From Pseudomonadota bacterium (GTDB taxonomy: Bacteria > Pseudomonadota > Gammaproteobacteria > Pseudomonadales > Oceanobacteraceae), in NCBI GenBank assembly GCA_030145845.1, contig JAIXHJ010000001.1:520940-584939 (forward strand): DNA of 64,000 nt, written 5' to 3'. Positions 22,878 to 31,732 of the stretch are shown piece after piece (the first letter of the stretch is position 1; each line of letters starts with the position of its first letter). Position numbers and translations under genes: made by a program. Under the pieces are notes generated by a model, which saw only the letters and a program-made list of their open reading frames with translations, was not told where the DNA came from and searched no databases.

Positions 22878-23801
22878 TCAGGCTTTCAGCATTTCGCCGA
22901 CAAAAGCACAGACCGAACGGCCCAGGGCGTTGAGATCGTAGCCACCTTCGAGGATGGCGATCCAGGGCGTGCTGCGGCCGGACGCGTATTCCGTGATCCA
23001 CTCGCCGAGCCAGCGGAAGTCATCGTCCTCAAGATTGAGTTCTGCCATCGGGTCATCTTTATGGCCGTCAAAGCCGGCGGAAACAATGATGACTTCCGGG
23101 GCGAAACCACGCAGTTTTTTCATCCAGCCTTCGGTCACTTTTTCGCGGAACGTCTCACTGCCGGTTCCGGCATCCAGATACACATTGATGACGTTGTTGT
23201 ATTTCGCCTCTTCATGGTGCGTATAAGGGTAGAAGGGGTGCTGAAAGCTTGAGAAAATAAGGAAGCGTTGATCGTTGCCCAGGATATCAATGGTGCCGTT
23301 ACCCTGGTGGGCATCAAAATCCAGAATGGCAATGCGCTGGGCGTGATGAACGTCTGCCGCCCGCAGTGCAGTGATGGCCGTGTTATTGAAAAAACAGAAG
23401 CCCATGCTTTTGCGGTGCTCCGCATGATGGCCGGGCGGGCGGACGGAAACAAAGGCGTTGTCATAGGTGCCTTTCATCACGTCGTCCAGTGCCAGTGTGC
23501 TGGTGCCCACAGAATACAGAGCTGCATCAAGACTGCCGGCGGACATCGGTGTATCCTCGTCGACATAAATATGACCCTGTTTCGGCTGGATCATCTGCAG
23601 TTGTTCAAAGTAGCCGTGACTGTGTGCACGCAGGATATCCGGGGTGTTGGCCGTCTGCCCGTCAACCACCACCAGTTTGTCCCACAGGCCGCGGGACTTG
23701 AGCTGATGCTCAATGGCAACGATGCGCATGGCATGTTCCGGGTGGTTGTCACCGGTGTCGTGAGCAAAATGCTCCTGGAAGGTGTAGTAGGCAGTGGTCA
23801 T
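22878..23801 (-). CDS. Histone-deacetylase-family zinc amidohydrolase
   Basis: A 307-residue class II HDAC-like enzyme that removes acetyl groups from lysines or small amines. Catalytic and metal residues are all visible: the His pair in PPGHHAEHR, zinc ligands Asp and His in DFDAHQGNGT, the second Asp in SAGFDGHKDDP, and the transition-state Tyr in EGGYDL. There is no signal peptide, so it is cytoplasmic. It is transcribed divergently from a protein acetyltransferase of the Pat type 90 bases away, which suggests that protein deacetylation is its job; acetylpolyamine or acetoin-related substrates remain possible. Confidence 0.92.
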   Translation of the reverse strand: MTTAYYTFQEHFAHDTGDNHPEHAMRIVAIEHQLKSRGLWDKLVVVDGQTANTPDILRAHSHGYFEQLQMIQPKQGHIYVDEDTPMSAGSLDAALYSVGTSTLALDDVMKGTYDNAFVSVRPPGHHAEHRKSMGFCFFNNTAITALRAADVHHAQRIAILDFDAHQGNGTIDILGNDQRFLIFSSFQHPFYPYTHHEEAKYNNVINVYLDAGTGSETFREKVTEGWMKKLRGFAPEVIIVSAGFDGHKDDPMAELNLEDDDFRWLGEWITEYASGRSTPWIAILEGGYDLNALGRSVCAFVGEMLKA

Positions 23802-23891
23802 AACGACTAATTTTAACCATAGAATCGGCAGATAAGGCCCAGTGTATCCGGGCCTATGATCTGCGCCAACTAAACTTAAGGATCACATTGA

Positions 23892-26606
23892 ATGGGAACG
23901 CGCTCGCTTGAGTTGTTCTTTCAGCCTAAATCCATCGCCGTGATCGGGGCCTCTGAACGGCCGGGCAGTCTGGGCGGCGCCATCGTCCGTAATCTTGTGA
24001 ATGGCGAGTTTCCCGGCGTCATCGTGCCGGTGAACAGCCGTGGCTACAAGGAAGTTTACGGCATTCCGTCGCTGTCCCGTATTGGTCAGCTCGACAGCCA
24101 GATTGATCTGGCCATCATCTGTACCCCAGCTGAAACCGTTCCGAAAATCATCAAGCAGCTGCACAGTAAAGGTGTTGGCGCAGCCATGCTGCTGACCGGT
24201 GGTATCGCCCGTACCCGTTCATGGCAGTTCCGGCCGTCGTCAGACCGTCTTAATCAGGTAATTCAGCAGACCCGTATGCGGATTCTGGGGCCGGATTGTC
24301 TGGGTATGGTGATTCCCGGCCGCAAGCTCAATGCCAGTTTCCTGCATGTGCCGGTGCGCAAAGGGCACATCGCTTACGTCGGCCAGTCCGGTACGCTAGC
24401 GTCCGGGGTTATGGACTGGGCCTTCAGCCGTAATATCGGTTTTTCGCATGTGCTGACGCTGGGTAAGAGTCAGGATGTCACGCTGCCGGACCTGATTGAT
24501 TACATCACCCAGGAACCGCCGGTGCGTACGCTGCTGATCCAGCTGGATGAAATCGGTTCCGGTAAGGCGCTGATCCGTGCGCTGCGGGCGGCCTCACGCC
24601 ACAAGCTGGTGCTGGCGGTGAAAAGTAACCGTTTTCAGGAAAACCCGCTGAACCGCATTGCCTCGCCGAAAGGCCTGCTCAGCCGTGACGGGCTGGTCGA
24701 TGAAACGCTGGCTCGGGCCGGTGTACTGCGGGTATCCGCCACAGATGAGCTGTTTGACTGTGTTGATGCACTGAGCCAGCGCCGGGAAACCTTCGGCCCG
24801 CGGCTGGCGATTATTGCCAACGGGCGCGGGCCGGCGATTCTGGCGATGGATCGTCTGCTGCACGATAAAGGCAAGCTGGCCACGCTGTCGGAAGATACGC
24901 GCACGCATCTGCGCGGGCTGCTGCCGGAATATCTGCGCACAGAAAACCCGATTCTGCTTAATCCGGAGCTGAAACCCCAGCAACTGACTGCAGTCACCAA
25001 TACGCTGCTGCGCGATAAGCAGGTGGATGCTGTGCTGGTGATTTACATTCCCAGTCTGGGTTCTGACCCGGTGGCCAACGCGGAAGCTCTGGTGCGCATT
25101 GCCAAGAGCAGCAATAAAACGATTCTGACCAGCTGGATGGGTGAATATTCGGTGGAAGCGGCGCGGGAATGCTTCGACCAGAACGGCGTGCCCACCTTTG
25201 ATACGCCGGATAATGCCATCAAGTCTTACATGTATATGGTGCAGCACCAGAAAACCCAGGATCTGCTGCGCGAGACGCCGGAAAGTCTTGAGATTCCGAT
25301 TTCGTCGGCGCATATGGACGTCGATAAGGAAATTCTCGCCGTACACCGGCCGGGAGATTATCTGCTGCCGACCCATGCCTGGCAGCTGCTGAATTCCTAT
25401 GGCTTCTCCTGTGCTGAAGCGCGCTACCGCACCAGCCTGAAGGATCTGCTGGCAATTTCTAATGAGGTGAAGGGCCCCTGGGTGCTGCGTGTGCATCACC
25501 GTGACTACCTGTATCCCTTTGCTTACGGCAATAATCCGCGCGAACGTCTGCGTTCGGTGGCGCGCGAACTGACCAGTCACGAAGAGGTCGAGAAAGCGGC
25601 GGAGAAACTGGAAGGGCAGATTACCACGGCCTTCCCCAACAGTCCGGTGCTGGGCTATACGCTGCAGACCATGCATCGTGCACTGGATAATCTGCAGTTT
25701 TCTTTCGGTATCGGCCGTGATTCGGAAATCGGCCCTTATCTGTTCTTTGGCGGCGGCGGTACCACGGCCGACATTCTGGTCGATCGTCAGGTCGCGCTAC
25801 CACCGCTGAATGCTAACCTTGCGGAAAAACTGATTAAACGCAGTCATTTTTACGAGGTACTGGAAGAGCGCTCCGATAACATTGAGCGGGAGCTGGTGAC
25901 GCTGGAGCGCTGGCTGGTTGCGCTGTCACATATGGCGCTGAATCATCCGTGGATCGCCGGCTTCGAGGTGAATGCCATCCGGCGTGCGGTCGGTCGCTAT
26001 ATGGTGATCGGTGTTGCCGGTGAGGTCGGCCATCCGGTGAAGAGTGCCATTCTGCCGTATCCGAAAGAGCTGGAAAGTCATTACGAGAGCCGCAGCGGTA
26101 ACGCGTATGATATCCGTCCGATCCGCGGTGAAGATGAGCCGTTGCTGGAACAGTTTTACAAACGTCTGAGTGCCGAGTCACTGCGTCTGCGCTTTTTCTC
26201 CGCCCGGCGCCGCTTTGAGCACCGCGAACTGGCTCGCTTCAGTCAGATTGATTATGACCGCGAGATGGCCTTTGTGGCGCTGCGTGACGGCACGCTGTAC
26301 GGCGTGGTGCGGGTGTGGATTGATGCCGACGATGTGGCGGCGGAATTCTCGGTCATTATTGACGATAACTGCCGTGGCGAAGGACTGGGTCTGCGCCTGA
26401 TGCAGGGAATCATTGATTACCTGACCAAGCGTGGGGTGCTGCAGATCTACGGTACCGTATTGCCGCACAATACCGGCATGCTGAAACTGGCCCAGCGGCT
26501 TGGCTTCAGTGCGCATCACAACATGGAAGAAGGGGTGGTCGAAGTCGGCCGCAACCTGAACCCGATGAAGTATGCGTGGCAGAGAAAACGAATGGTTCCG
26601 CTGTAA
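23892..26606 (+). CDS. Protein lysine acetyltransferase, Pat/YfiQ type
   Basis: A 904-residue multidomain acetyltransferase. Residues about 10-130 are a CoA-binding Rossmann domain (SIAVIGASERPGSLGGAIV). A succinyl-CoA-synthetase-like region follows (YVGQSGTLASGVMDW), then an ATP-grasp-like region to about 700. The C-terminal 170 residues are a GNAT domain with the acetyl-CoA loop CRGEGLGLRLMQG. E. coli and Salmonella Pat use the same architecture to acetylate and switch off acetyl-CoA synthetase and other enzymes. The ADP-forming acyl-CoA synthetase half is non-catalytic in studied homologs. A deacetylase gene is divergent. Length matches Pat (about 880-900). Confidence 0.92.
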   Translation: MGTRSLELFFQPKSIAVIGASERPGSLGGAIVRNLVNGEFPGVIVPVNSRGYKEVYGIPSLSRIGQLDSQIDLAIICTPAETVPKIIKQLHSKGVGAAMLLTGGIARTRSWQFRPSSDRLNQVIQQTRMRILGPDCLGMVIPGRKLNASFLHVPVRKGHIAYVGQSGTLASGVMDWAFSRNIGFSHVLTLGKSQDVTLPDLIDYITQEPPVRTLLIQLDEIGSGKALIRALRAASRHKLVLAVKSNRFQENPLNRIASPKGLLSRDGLVDETLARAGVLRVSATDELFDCVDALSQRRETFGPRLAIIANGRGPAILAMDRLLHDKGKLATLSEDTRTHLRGLLPEYLRTENPILLNPELKPQQLTAVTNTLLRDKQVDAVLVIYIPSLGSDPVANAEALVRIAKSSNKTILTSWMGEYSVEAARECFDQNGVPTFDTPDNAIKSYMYMVQHQKTQDLLRETPESLEIPISSAHMDVDKEILAVHRPGDYLLPTHAWQLLNSYGFSCAEARYRTSLKDLLAISNEVKGPWVLRVHHRDYLYPFAYGNNPRERLRSVARELTSHEEVEKAAEKLEGQITTAFPNSPVLGYTLQTMHRALDNLQFSFGIGRDSEIGPYLFFGGGGTTADILVDRQVALPPLNANLAEKLIKRSHFYEVLEERSDNIERELVTLERWLVALSHMALNHPWIAGFEVNAIRRAVGRYMVIGVAGEVGHPVKSAILPYPKELESHYESRSGNAYDIRPIRGEDEPLLEQFYKRLSAESLRLRFFSARRRFEHRELARFSQIDYDREMAFVALRDGTLYGVVRVWIDADDVAAEFSVIIDDNCRGEGLGLRLMQGIIDYLTKRGVLQIYGTVLPHNTGMLKLAQRLGFSAHHNMEEGVVEVGRNLNPMKYAWQRKRMVPL

Positions 26607-26692
26607 CGGCTTTGCTATAGTCCCAGCGGATAATAATAAAGACGGCCTGTGCACAGGCTGCAGCTGAAACGAAAAAGAATGGGGTGCCCCCT

Positions 26693-27343
26693 TTGATTAA
26701 AGTGCTGGTTGTCGATGACCACGAGCTGGTTCGCTCGGGTATCTCCCGTCTGCTGACAGACACCAAGGGAATTGAAGTGATCGGTGAGGCAGCAAGTGGA
26801 GAAGACGCTGTACAGTTCGCCAGAGAGCATGAGCCGGATGTCATCCTGATGGATATCCGCATGCCGGGGATCGGCGGACTGGAGGCGACGCGTAAGGTTC
26901 TGCGTCAGAACCCGGAAATTCATGTTATCGCAGTCACCGCCTGCGACGACAATCCGTATGCTGCCCGTCTGTTACAGGCCGGTGCGTCCGGTTACATCAC
27001 CAAGGGTGCGGACACCGATGAAATGGTGCGTGCCATCATGAAGGTGAAAAGCGGTCAGAAATACATCAGCTCAGAAATTGCCCAGCGCATGGCGCTCAAG
27101 CCATTTCAGCAGGATCAGGCATCACCGTTTGATGGTCTGTCGGAGCGTGAAATGCAGATTGCGCTGATGATTGTTGGCTGTCAGAAGGTGGCGGCGATCA
27201 GTGAAAAGCTGTTTCTGAGCCCGAAAACCGTCAACAGTTACCGCTACCGCATTTTTGAGAAACTCGGTATCGACAGTGATGTTGAGCTGACGCACATGGC
27301 GGTACGCTACGGGCTGGTAGACCCTGCAGCGACGGCCGGATGA
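26693..27343 (+). CDS. gacA: Response regulator GacA/UvrY
   Basis: A two-component regulator of 216 residues. The receiver domain has the acidic pair VVDDHE and the phosphoacceptor in ILMDIRMPG; a LuxR-type helix-turn-helix follows (LSEREMQIALMI ... LSPKTVNSYRYRI). GacA normally drives small RNAs that titrate CsrA/RsmA. The gacA-uvrC-pgsA order is diagnostic for this regulator. I place the start at TTG 26693, with a GGGGTG upstream, which gives the family N-terminus MIKVLVVDDHELVRSG; a GTG at 26684 would add three residues. The partner kinase is not here. Confidence 0.92.
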   Translation: MIKVLVVDDHELVRSGISRLLTDTKGIEVIGEAASGEDAVQFAREHEPDVILMDIRMPGIGGLEATRKVLRQNPEIHVIAVTACDDNPYAARLLQAGASGYITKGADTDEMVRAIMKVKSGQKYISSEIAQRMALKPFQQDQASPFDGLSEREMQIALMIVGCQKVAAISEKLFLSPKTVNSYRYRIFEKLGIDSDVELTHMAVRYGLVDPAATAG

Positions 27344-29160
27344 CCCAGTTTGATATCCCTGCATTTCTGTCCACCCTGACCCAGCGGGCCGGGGTTTACC
27401 GCATGTTCGCCAATGACGGCGAGCTGCTGTATGTGGGTAAGGCGAAAAATCTCAGAAACCGCGTATCCAGTTATTTCCGCGCCCGCGGACTGAACAGCAA
27501 AACCGTCGCCCTGGTGAACCGTATTCACCATATTGAAGTGACGGTGACCGCCAGCGAAGCTGAGGCTCTGCTGCTGGAGCAGACACTGATCAAGCAGCAC
27601 CGGCCGCAGTACAACATCCTGCTCAAGGATGATAAGTCTTACCCTTATCTGCACCTGTCGGATCATCCGTATCCTTTGCTCGCCTACCGGCGCGGGAAAC
27701 GGCGCAAAAGCGGCCGTTATTTCGGCCCGTACCCCAATGCCACCGCCGTCCGCGAAGCGCTGAATTATCTGCAGCGCCTGTTTCTGCTGCGTAACTGTGA
27801 AGACAGCTACTTCAACAACCGCAGCCGCCCCTGTCTGCAGTATGAGATCCGCCGCTGCTCCGGCCCCTGTGTCGGTAAAATCAGTGAAGAGGCGTATCAG
27901 GACAGCGTCCGTCAGGCGATCCTGTTTCTGGAGGGTAAAGGGCAACAGCTGCTGAAAGAATTACAGCAGAATATGATCAATGCATCGCAAGCCCTTGAAT
28001 TTGAAAAGGCTGCGGACCTGAGGGACCAGATCGATCTGTTGCGGCAGGTGCAGGAGAAACAGTTTGTCGACTCCGGTCAGGGGGATGCTGATGTCTGGGC
28101 GCTGACGGACTGGCAGAACGTACTCTGCATCCATCGGCTGGTGTTCCGTCAGGGACGACTGGTGGGCAGTAAGAGTTATTATCCGGACAACCGCTCCGGT
28201 GAAGCGGAGGCCGATCTGCTGATCAGCTACATGGCGCAGTTTTATCTTTCCGGTCATGCGCAGGAAGGGCTGCCACGGGAAATTATTGCCGATACCGGTG
28301 AGGAGTCACTGGAAGCGCTGCTGGAAGCGATCCGTATCAGTCAGGCGAAACGGGTGACGCACTCCCGTGGTCAGCGCGGCCAGAACCGCAAATGGCTGCA
28401 TATGGCGCAGGAGAACGCACGCACCGGTGCACAGAACTGGGTTTCCGGGCAGCAGAACAATCAGCGCAAACTGGAACTGGTAGCCGACCTGCTGGGACTG
28501 GATGAGGTACCAGGACGAATTGAGTGTTTCGATATCAGTCATTCACTGGGCGAAGCAACCTATGCATCCTGCGTGGTGTTCGGTGCACCAGGGCTGATGA
28601 AAGACAGATACCGCCGTTTTTCCATCCGTGGGGTGACCGGCGGGGATGACTACGCGGCACTGGAGCAGGCAGTACGCCGTCACTTTACCCGGCTGCAGGA
28701 ACAGAATGATCTGCCCGGACTGTTGCTGATCGATGGTGGCAAAGGCCAGATCAGCCGTATCCGTACGCTGTTGGATGAGATGAATATCCACTCTGTTGCC
28801 TTATTTGGTATTTCCAAAGGGGAAACACGTAAATCCGGTTGGGAATTCCTGTGGGAAGCCGGTGCAACAGCCCCTATAATGCCCGACGCTCACGACGAAG
28901 GCTTCCGCCTGCTGCAGTGGGTGCGGGACGAGGCGCACCGTTTTGCCATCACCGGACACCGCAAGGCGCGGGCGAAATCCCGCAGTCAGAGTGGCATCGA
29001 AAGTCTGGCCGGGGTCGGACCGAAACGGCGGCGCGAACTGCTGCTGCATTTCGGCAGTCTGAAAAACATGCGTGGTGCGCCGAAAGAAGAGCTGGAAAAA
29101 GTACCAGGTATCAGTAAAAAACTCGCCGAACAGATTTTTATCCAGCTACACGGCGAGTAG
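27340..29160 (+). CDS. uvrC: UvrABC excinuclease subunit C
   Basis: Makes both incisions in nucleotide excision repair. The 606-residue protein has an N-terminal GIY-YIG nuclease (GVYRMF ... LLYVGKAKNLRNRV), a UVR motif for UvrB near residue 205-240, the RNase H-like C-terminal nuclease (LIDGGKGQ, ECFDISH) and tandem helix-hairpin-helix motifs at the end (LAGVGPKRRRELL, VPGISKKLAEQI). The ATG overlaps the gacA stop by four bases. Confidence 0.97.
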   Translation: MTQFDIPAFLSTLTQRAGVYRMFANDGELLYVGKAKNLRNRVSSYFRARGLNSKTVALVNRIHHIEVTVTASEAEALLLEQTLIKQHRPQYNILLKDDKSYPYLHLSDHPYPLLAYRRGKRRKSGRYFGPYPNATAVREALNYLQRLFLLRNCEDSYFNNRSRPCLQYEIRRCSGPCVGKISEEAYQDSVRQAILFLEGKGQQLLKELQQNMINASQALEFEKAADLRDQIDLLRQVQEKQFVDSGQGDADVWALTDWQNVLCIHRLVFRQGRLVGSKSYYPDNRSGEAEADLLISYMAQFYLSGHAQEGLPREIIADTGEESLEALLEAIRISQAKRVTHSRGQRGQNRKWLHMAQENARTGAQNWVSGQQNNQRKLELVADLLGLDEVPGRIECFDISHSLGEATYASCVVFGAPGLMKDRYRRFSIRGVTGGDDYAALEQAVRRHFTRLQEQNDLPGLLLIDGGKGQISRIRTLLDEMNIHSVALFGISKGETRKSGWEFLWEAGATAPIMPDAHDEGFRLLQWVRDEAHRFAITGHRKARAKSRSQSGIESLAGVGPKRRRELLLHFGSLKNMRGAPKEELEKVPGISKKLAEQIFIQLHGE

Positions 29161-29176
29161 AGGAGTACAAGCTGTT

Positions 29177-29725
29177 ATGAATCTGCCCAACATTCTGACT
29201 CTGAGCCGGATCGTGATGATCCCGCTGATGGTGATCAGCTTTTACTGGTTCGGGGATAAGGGCAAGGTCGTGGCCGCGGTACTGTTTGCCCTGGCTGCGG
29301 TAACCGACTGGTTTGATGGCTATCTGGCACGGCGGCTGAATCAGACCACGCCACTGGGCGCCTTCCTTGATCCGGTGGCCGACAAACTGATTGTGGCCGT
29401 GGCGCTGGTGCTGCTGGTTGAACATTTTGCCACCATCTGGCTGACGGTGCCGGCGGCTATCATTGTGGGCCGGGAGATTGTTATTTCTGCACTGCGCGAA
29501 TGGATGGCCGAACTGGGTAAACGCGCCAATATTGCCGTGAACTACATCGGCAAGGTGAAAACCGCTGCACAGATGGGCTCCATTACCGTGTTGCTTGGCG
29601 GCGGTGATTTTCCCTGGCTGGTCGATCTGGGTTATATCGCACTCTACGCGGCGGCAGTGCTGACCCTGTGGTCGATGACGGTCTACCTGAAAGCGGCCTG
29701 GCCGGAGCTGCGTCAGAAGTCCTGA
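29177..29725 (+). CDS. pgsA: CDP-diacylglycerol--glycerol-3-phosphate phosphatidyltransferase PgsA
   Basis: Makes phosphatidylglycerophosphate, the precursor of phosphatidylglycerol and cardiolipin (a cardiolipin synthase lies at 51866). The CDP-alcohol phosphotransferase motif is complete: DWFDGYLARR followed by G and the two aspartates of LGAFLDPVADK. It has five to six hydrophobic helices over 182 residues. ATG 29177 has GGAGT upstream, 16 bases after the uvrC stop. Confidence 0.96.
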   Translation: MNLPNILTLSRIVMIPLMVISFYWFGDKGKVVAAVLFALAAVTDWFDGYLARRLNQTTPLGAFLDPVADKLIVAVALVLLVEHFATIWLTVPAAIIVGREIVISALREWMAELGKRANIAVNYIGKVKTAAQMGSITVLLGGGDFPWLVDLGYIALYAAAVLTLWSMTVYLKAAWPELRQKS

Positions 29726-29788
29726 GCCGCAGCGCCGGGACAGTTTCTGTACTGTCCCCCTAAGTACTTAATATGTAAGAAAAAAAGC

Positions 29789-29816
29789 TTGACTCCTGCG
29801 CTGCTCTGTATAGAAT
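29789..29816 (+). promoter_or_regulatory. Promoter of the tRNA Gly-Cys-Leu operon
   Basis: TTGACT (29789-29794) and TAGAAT (29811-29816) are spaced by 16 bases, followed by a GC-rich discriminator. The first tRNA begins 15 bases downstream. A stretch of A lies just before the -35 and could act as an UP element. Confidence 0.75.
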
Positions 29817-29830
29817 GCGCAGCACTCCAA

Positions 29831-29906
29831 GCGGGAATAGCTCAGTTGGTAGAGCACAACCTTGCCAAGGTTGGGGTCGCGAGTTCGAATCTCGTTTCCC
29901 GCTCCA
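29831..29906 (+). tRNA. tRNA-Gly (anticodon GCC)
   Basis: A 76-base tRNA with encoded CCA. Acceptor GCGGGAA pairs with TTCCCGC, the anticodon loop TTGCCAA gives GCC, and the T-loop is GAGTTCGAATCTC. First of three tRNAs after pgsA, as in E. coli glyW-cysT-leuZ. Confidence 0.98.
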
Positions 29907-29949
29907 AATTCCAGCCTCTTCATTGAAGTGGCAAAATCTGCAAAGATAT

Positions 29950-30023
29950 GGCGCGATAGCAAAGCGGTTATGCACTGGATTGCAAATCCACGTAGGCCGG
30001 TTCGACTCCGGCTCGCGCCTCCA
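29950..30023 (+). tRNA. tRNA-Cys (anticodon GCA)
   Basis: A 74-base tRNA with encoded CCA. Acceptor GGCGCGA pairs with TCGCGCC with discriminator T, and the anticodon loop ATTGCAAAT gives GCA. Middle gene of the tRNA operon. Confidence 0.98.
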
Positions 30024-30062
30024 TATTTCGGTGACCCACATTCGCCGAGACTGAGGCAAGAT

Positions 30063-30148
30063 GCCCCGGTGGTGAAATTGGTAGACACAAGGGATTTAAA
30101 ATCCCTCGGCCTATGGCTGTGCCGGTTCGATTCCGGCCCGGGGCACCA
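30063..30148 (+). tRNA. tRNA-Leu (anticodon UAA)
   Basis: An 86-base class II tRNA with encoded CCA and a long variable arm. Acceptor GCCCCGG pairs with CCGGGGC and the anticodon loop TTTAAAA gives UAA. Last gene of the tRNA operon; no clear terminator hairpin follows. Confidence 0.97.
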
Positions 30149-30236
30149 TTCTTACCCTCCTTATTTCTTTTCCGACTGATAAATTCCGCCACTGAAGCGT
30201 TAGTATTAGCGACAATCATTCAGCTGAGAGAAACCG

Positions 30237-31115
30237 ATGTTCAATTATATCGAACCCGTTTTCCGTCCACCGAGTGAAGCCCGCTCCCTGATTCTGCAGG
30301 TGACCAATGGCTGCTCGTGGAATAAATGTACTTTCTGCGATATGTATACTCAGCCGCAGAAAAAATTCCGTGCCCGTGATGAGCAGGATGTTCTGGATGA
30401 AATCCGCCAGGCCGCTGCGCTGGGGCCGCGTTTTGAAAAAGTCTTTCTGGCTGATGGCGATGCCATGGTGCTGCCGGTACGGCGGCTGATGAATATCCTG
30501 CAGGCAATCCGCGAGCATCTGCCCTGGGTAAAACGCGTTGGTGCTTATTGTCTGCCCCGCAATCTGCGTAAAAAGACGGCAGCTGAGCTGGCGGAAATGC
30601 AGGCGCTGGGGTTGGGTATTCTGTATGTCGGCGCTGAAAGCGGTGATGATCAGGTGCTGGAGTTTATCCGCAAAGGTGAAACCTGGCAGTCGACACTGGA
30701 AGCGCTGCAGAAAATCAAACAGGCCGGCATAAAATCGTCGGTAATGATTCTGAACGGCATGGGCGGGGTGGAATACAGTGATCAGCATGCGCGTCATTCC
30801 GCGTCTCTGATGAATGCAGCGCAGCCGGAATTCCTGTCGACTCTGGTGGTCAGCTATCCGCTTGGCGATCAGCGCGTGGTTGATGGTTTTAACGGCCACT
30901 ACCGGTTGCCGGATCAGATGCAGTTGTTTGCAGAGTTGCGTACCCTGATCGAAAATCTGGAACTCAGTAATACCGTATTCCGCAGTGATCATGCGTCGAA
31001 TTACCTGCCGCTGAAAGGCACGCTGGGCAAGGATAAATCCGCTTTGCTGGCGAAGCTGGATATGGCTCTGGAAGGGCGTATTGCCCTGCGTCAGGAGTGG
31101 CAGCGTGGCCTGTAA
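30237..31115 (+). CDS. Radical SAM protein of unknown substrate
   Basis: A 292-residue radical S-adenosylmethionine enzyme. The iron-sulfur motif NGCSWNKCTFCD places cysteines at 26, 31 and 34, a CX4CX2C spacing rather than the common CX3CX2C. SAM-binding elements follow (LADGDAMVLP in the GGE-like position, YVGAESGDDQVLEFIRKG). No extra iron-sulfur or cobalamin domain is visible. GAGAG precedes the ATG. The following DUF1285 gene is 15 bases away on the same strand. The substrate cannot be inferred. Confidence 0.85.
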   Translation: MFNYIEPVFRPPSEARSLILQVTNGCSWNKCTFCDMYTQPQKKFRARDEQDVLDEIRQAAALGPRFEKVFLADGDAMVLPVRRLMNILQAIREHLPWVKRVGAYCLPRNLRKKTAAELAEMQALGLGILYVGAESGDDQVLEFIRKGETWQSTLEALQKIKQAGIKSSVMILNGMGGVEYSDQHARHSASLMNAAQPEFLSTLVVSYPLGDQRVVDGFNGHYRLPDQMQLFAELRTLIENLELSNTVFRSDHASNYLPLKGTLGKDKSALLAKLDMALEGRIALRQEWQRGL

Positions 31116-31130
31116 GCGGAGGGAGGAATG

Positions 31131-31649
31131 ATGCCGTTATCGGATCTGGAAAAACAGGTTGGGCTGGATGCGCCGGCCGGACATCCGCCGGTGGAGCGGT
31201 GGAATCCACCCTTGTCCGGTGATATGGATATGCTGATCCGTAAGGACGGTGTGTGGCTGCATGAAGGGGAACCGGTTAAACGGGAAAAACTGGTGCGACT
31301 GTTTGCCAGTATCCTCAAGCGCGAAGGCGATGATTATTTTCTGGTGACGCCGGTGGAGAAATGGCGCATACAGGTTGAAGACCGGCCGCTGCTGGTTAAT
31401 CTGATTGATGCAACCGGGCAGGGAATTCAGGTGGTCACCAACGGTGGTGACTCACTGCTGTTGGGGCAGGCGCATCCGCTGGTCATGAGCCCGCTGGATG
31501 GTGTTCAGGTGCCGGAAGTGCGGGTGCGCAATAATTTGTGGGCGCGGTTTTCGCGTAATGCCTTTTACCAGTTATCTGAACTGGCGCAGGTGGATGATGA
31601 CGGGCAGATAACCGTGGCCAGTGGTGGCGAGGTATTTGTGCTGGGCTGA
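31131..31649 (+). CDS. DUF1285 domain-containing protein
   Basis: A 172-residue cytoplasmic protein matching the DUF1285 family by its pattern (PPVERWNPPLSGDMDMLIRK, WLHEGEPVKREKLVRLFA, GDDYFLVTPVEKWRI). The family folds as a beta-rich domain of unknown function and is widespread in marine gammaproteobacteria. ATG 31131 is selected over 31128 by its distance from GGAGG at 31122. It probably shares a transcript with the radical SAM gene and ends at a strong terminator. Confidence 0.82.
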   Translation: MPLSDLEKQVGLDAPAGHPPVERWNPPLSGDMDMLIRKDGVWLHEGEPVKREKLVRLFASILKREGDDYFLVTPVEKWRIQVEDRPLLVNLIDATGQGIQVVTNGGDSLLLGQAHPLVMSPLDGVQVPEVRVRNNLWARFSRNAFYQLSELAQVDDDGQITVASGGEVFVLG

Positions 31650-31688
31650 GCTCTGCAGAATATCTGCTGTGTTGTGCAGATTGAGTAT

Positions 31689-31717
31689 AAAAAAGGGAGC
31701 CAGTGGCTCCCTTTTTT
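31689..31717. terminator. Bidirectional terminator between DUF1285 and ETF-QO genes
   Basis: Stem GGGAGC/GCTCCC with loop CAGTG, flanked by six A and six T, between two convergent genes. Confidence 0.9.
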
Positions 31718-31732
31718 ATGCTGTAACCAGTG

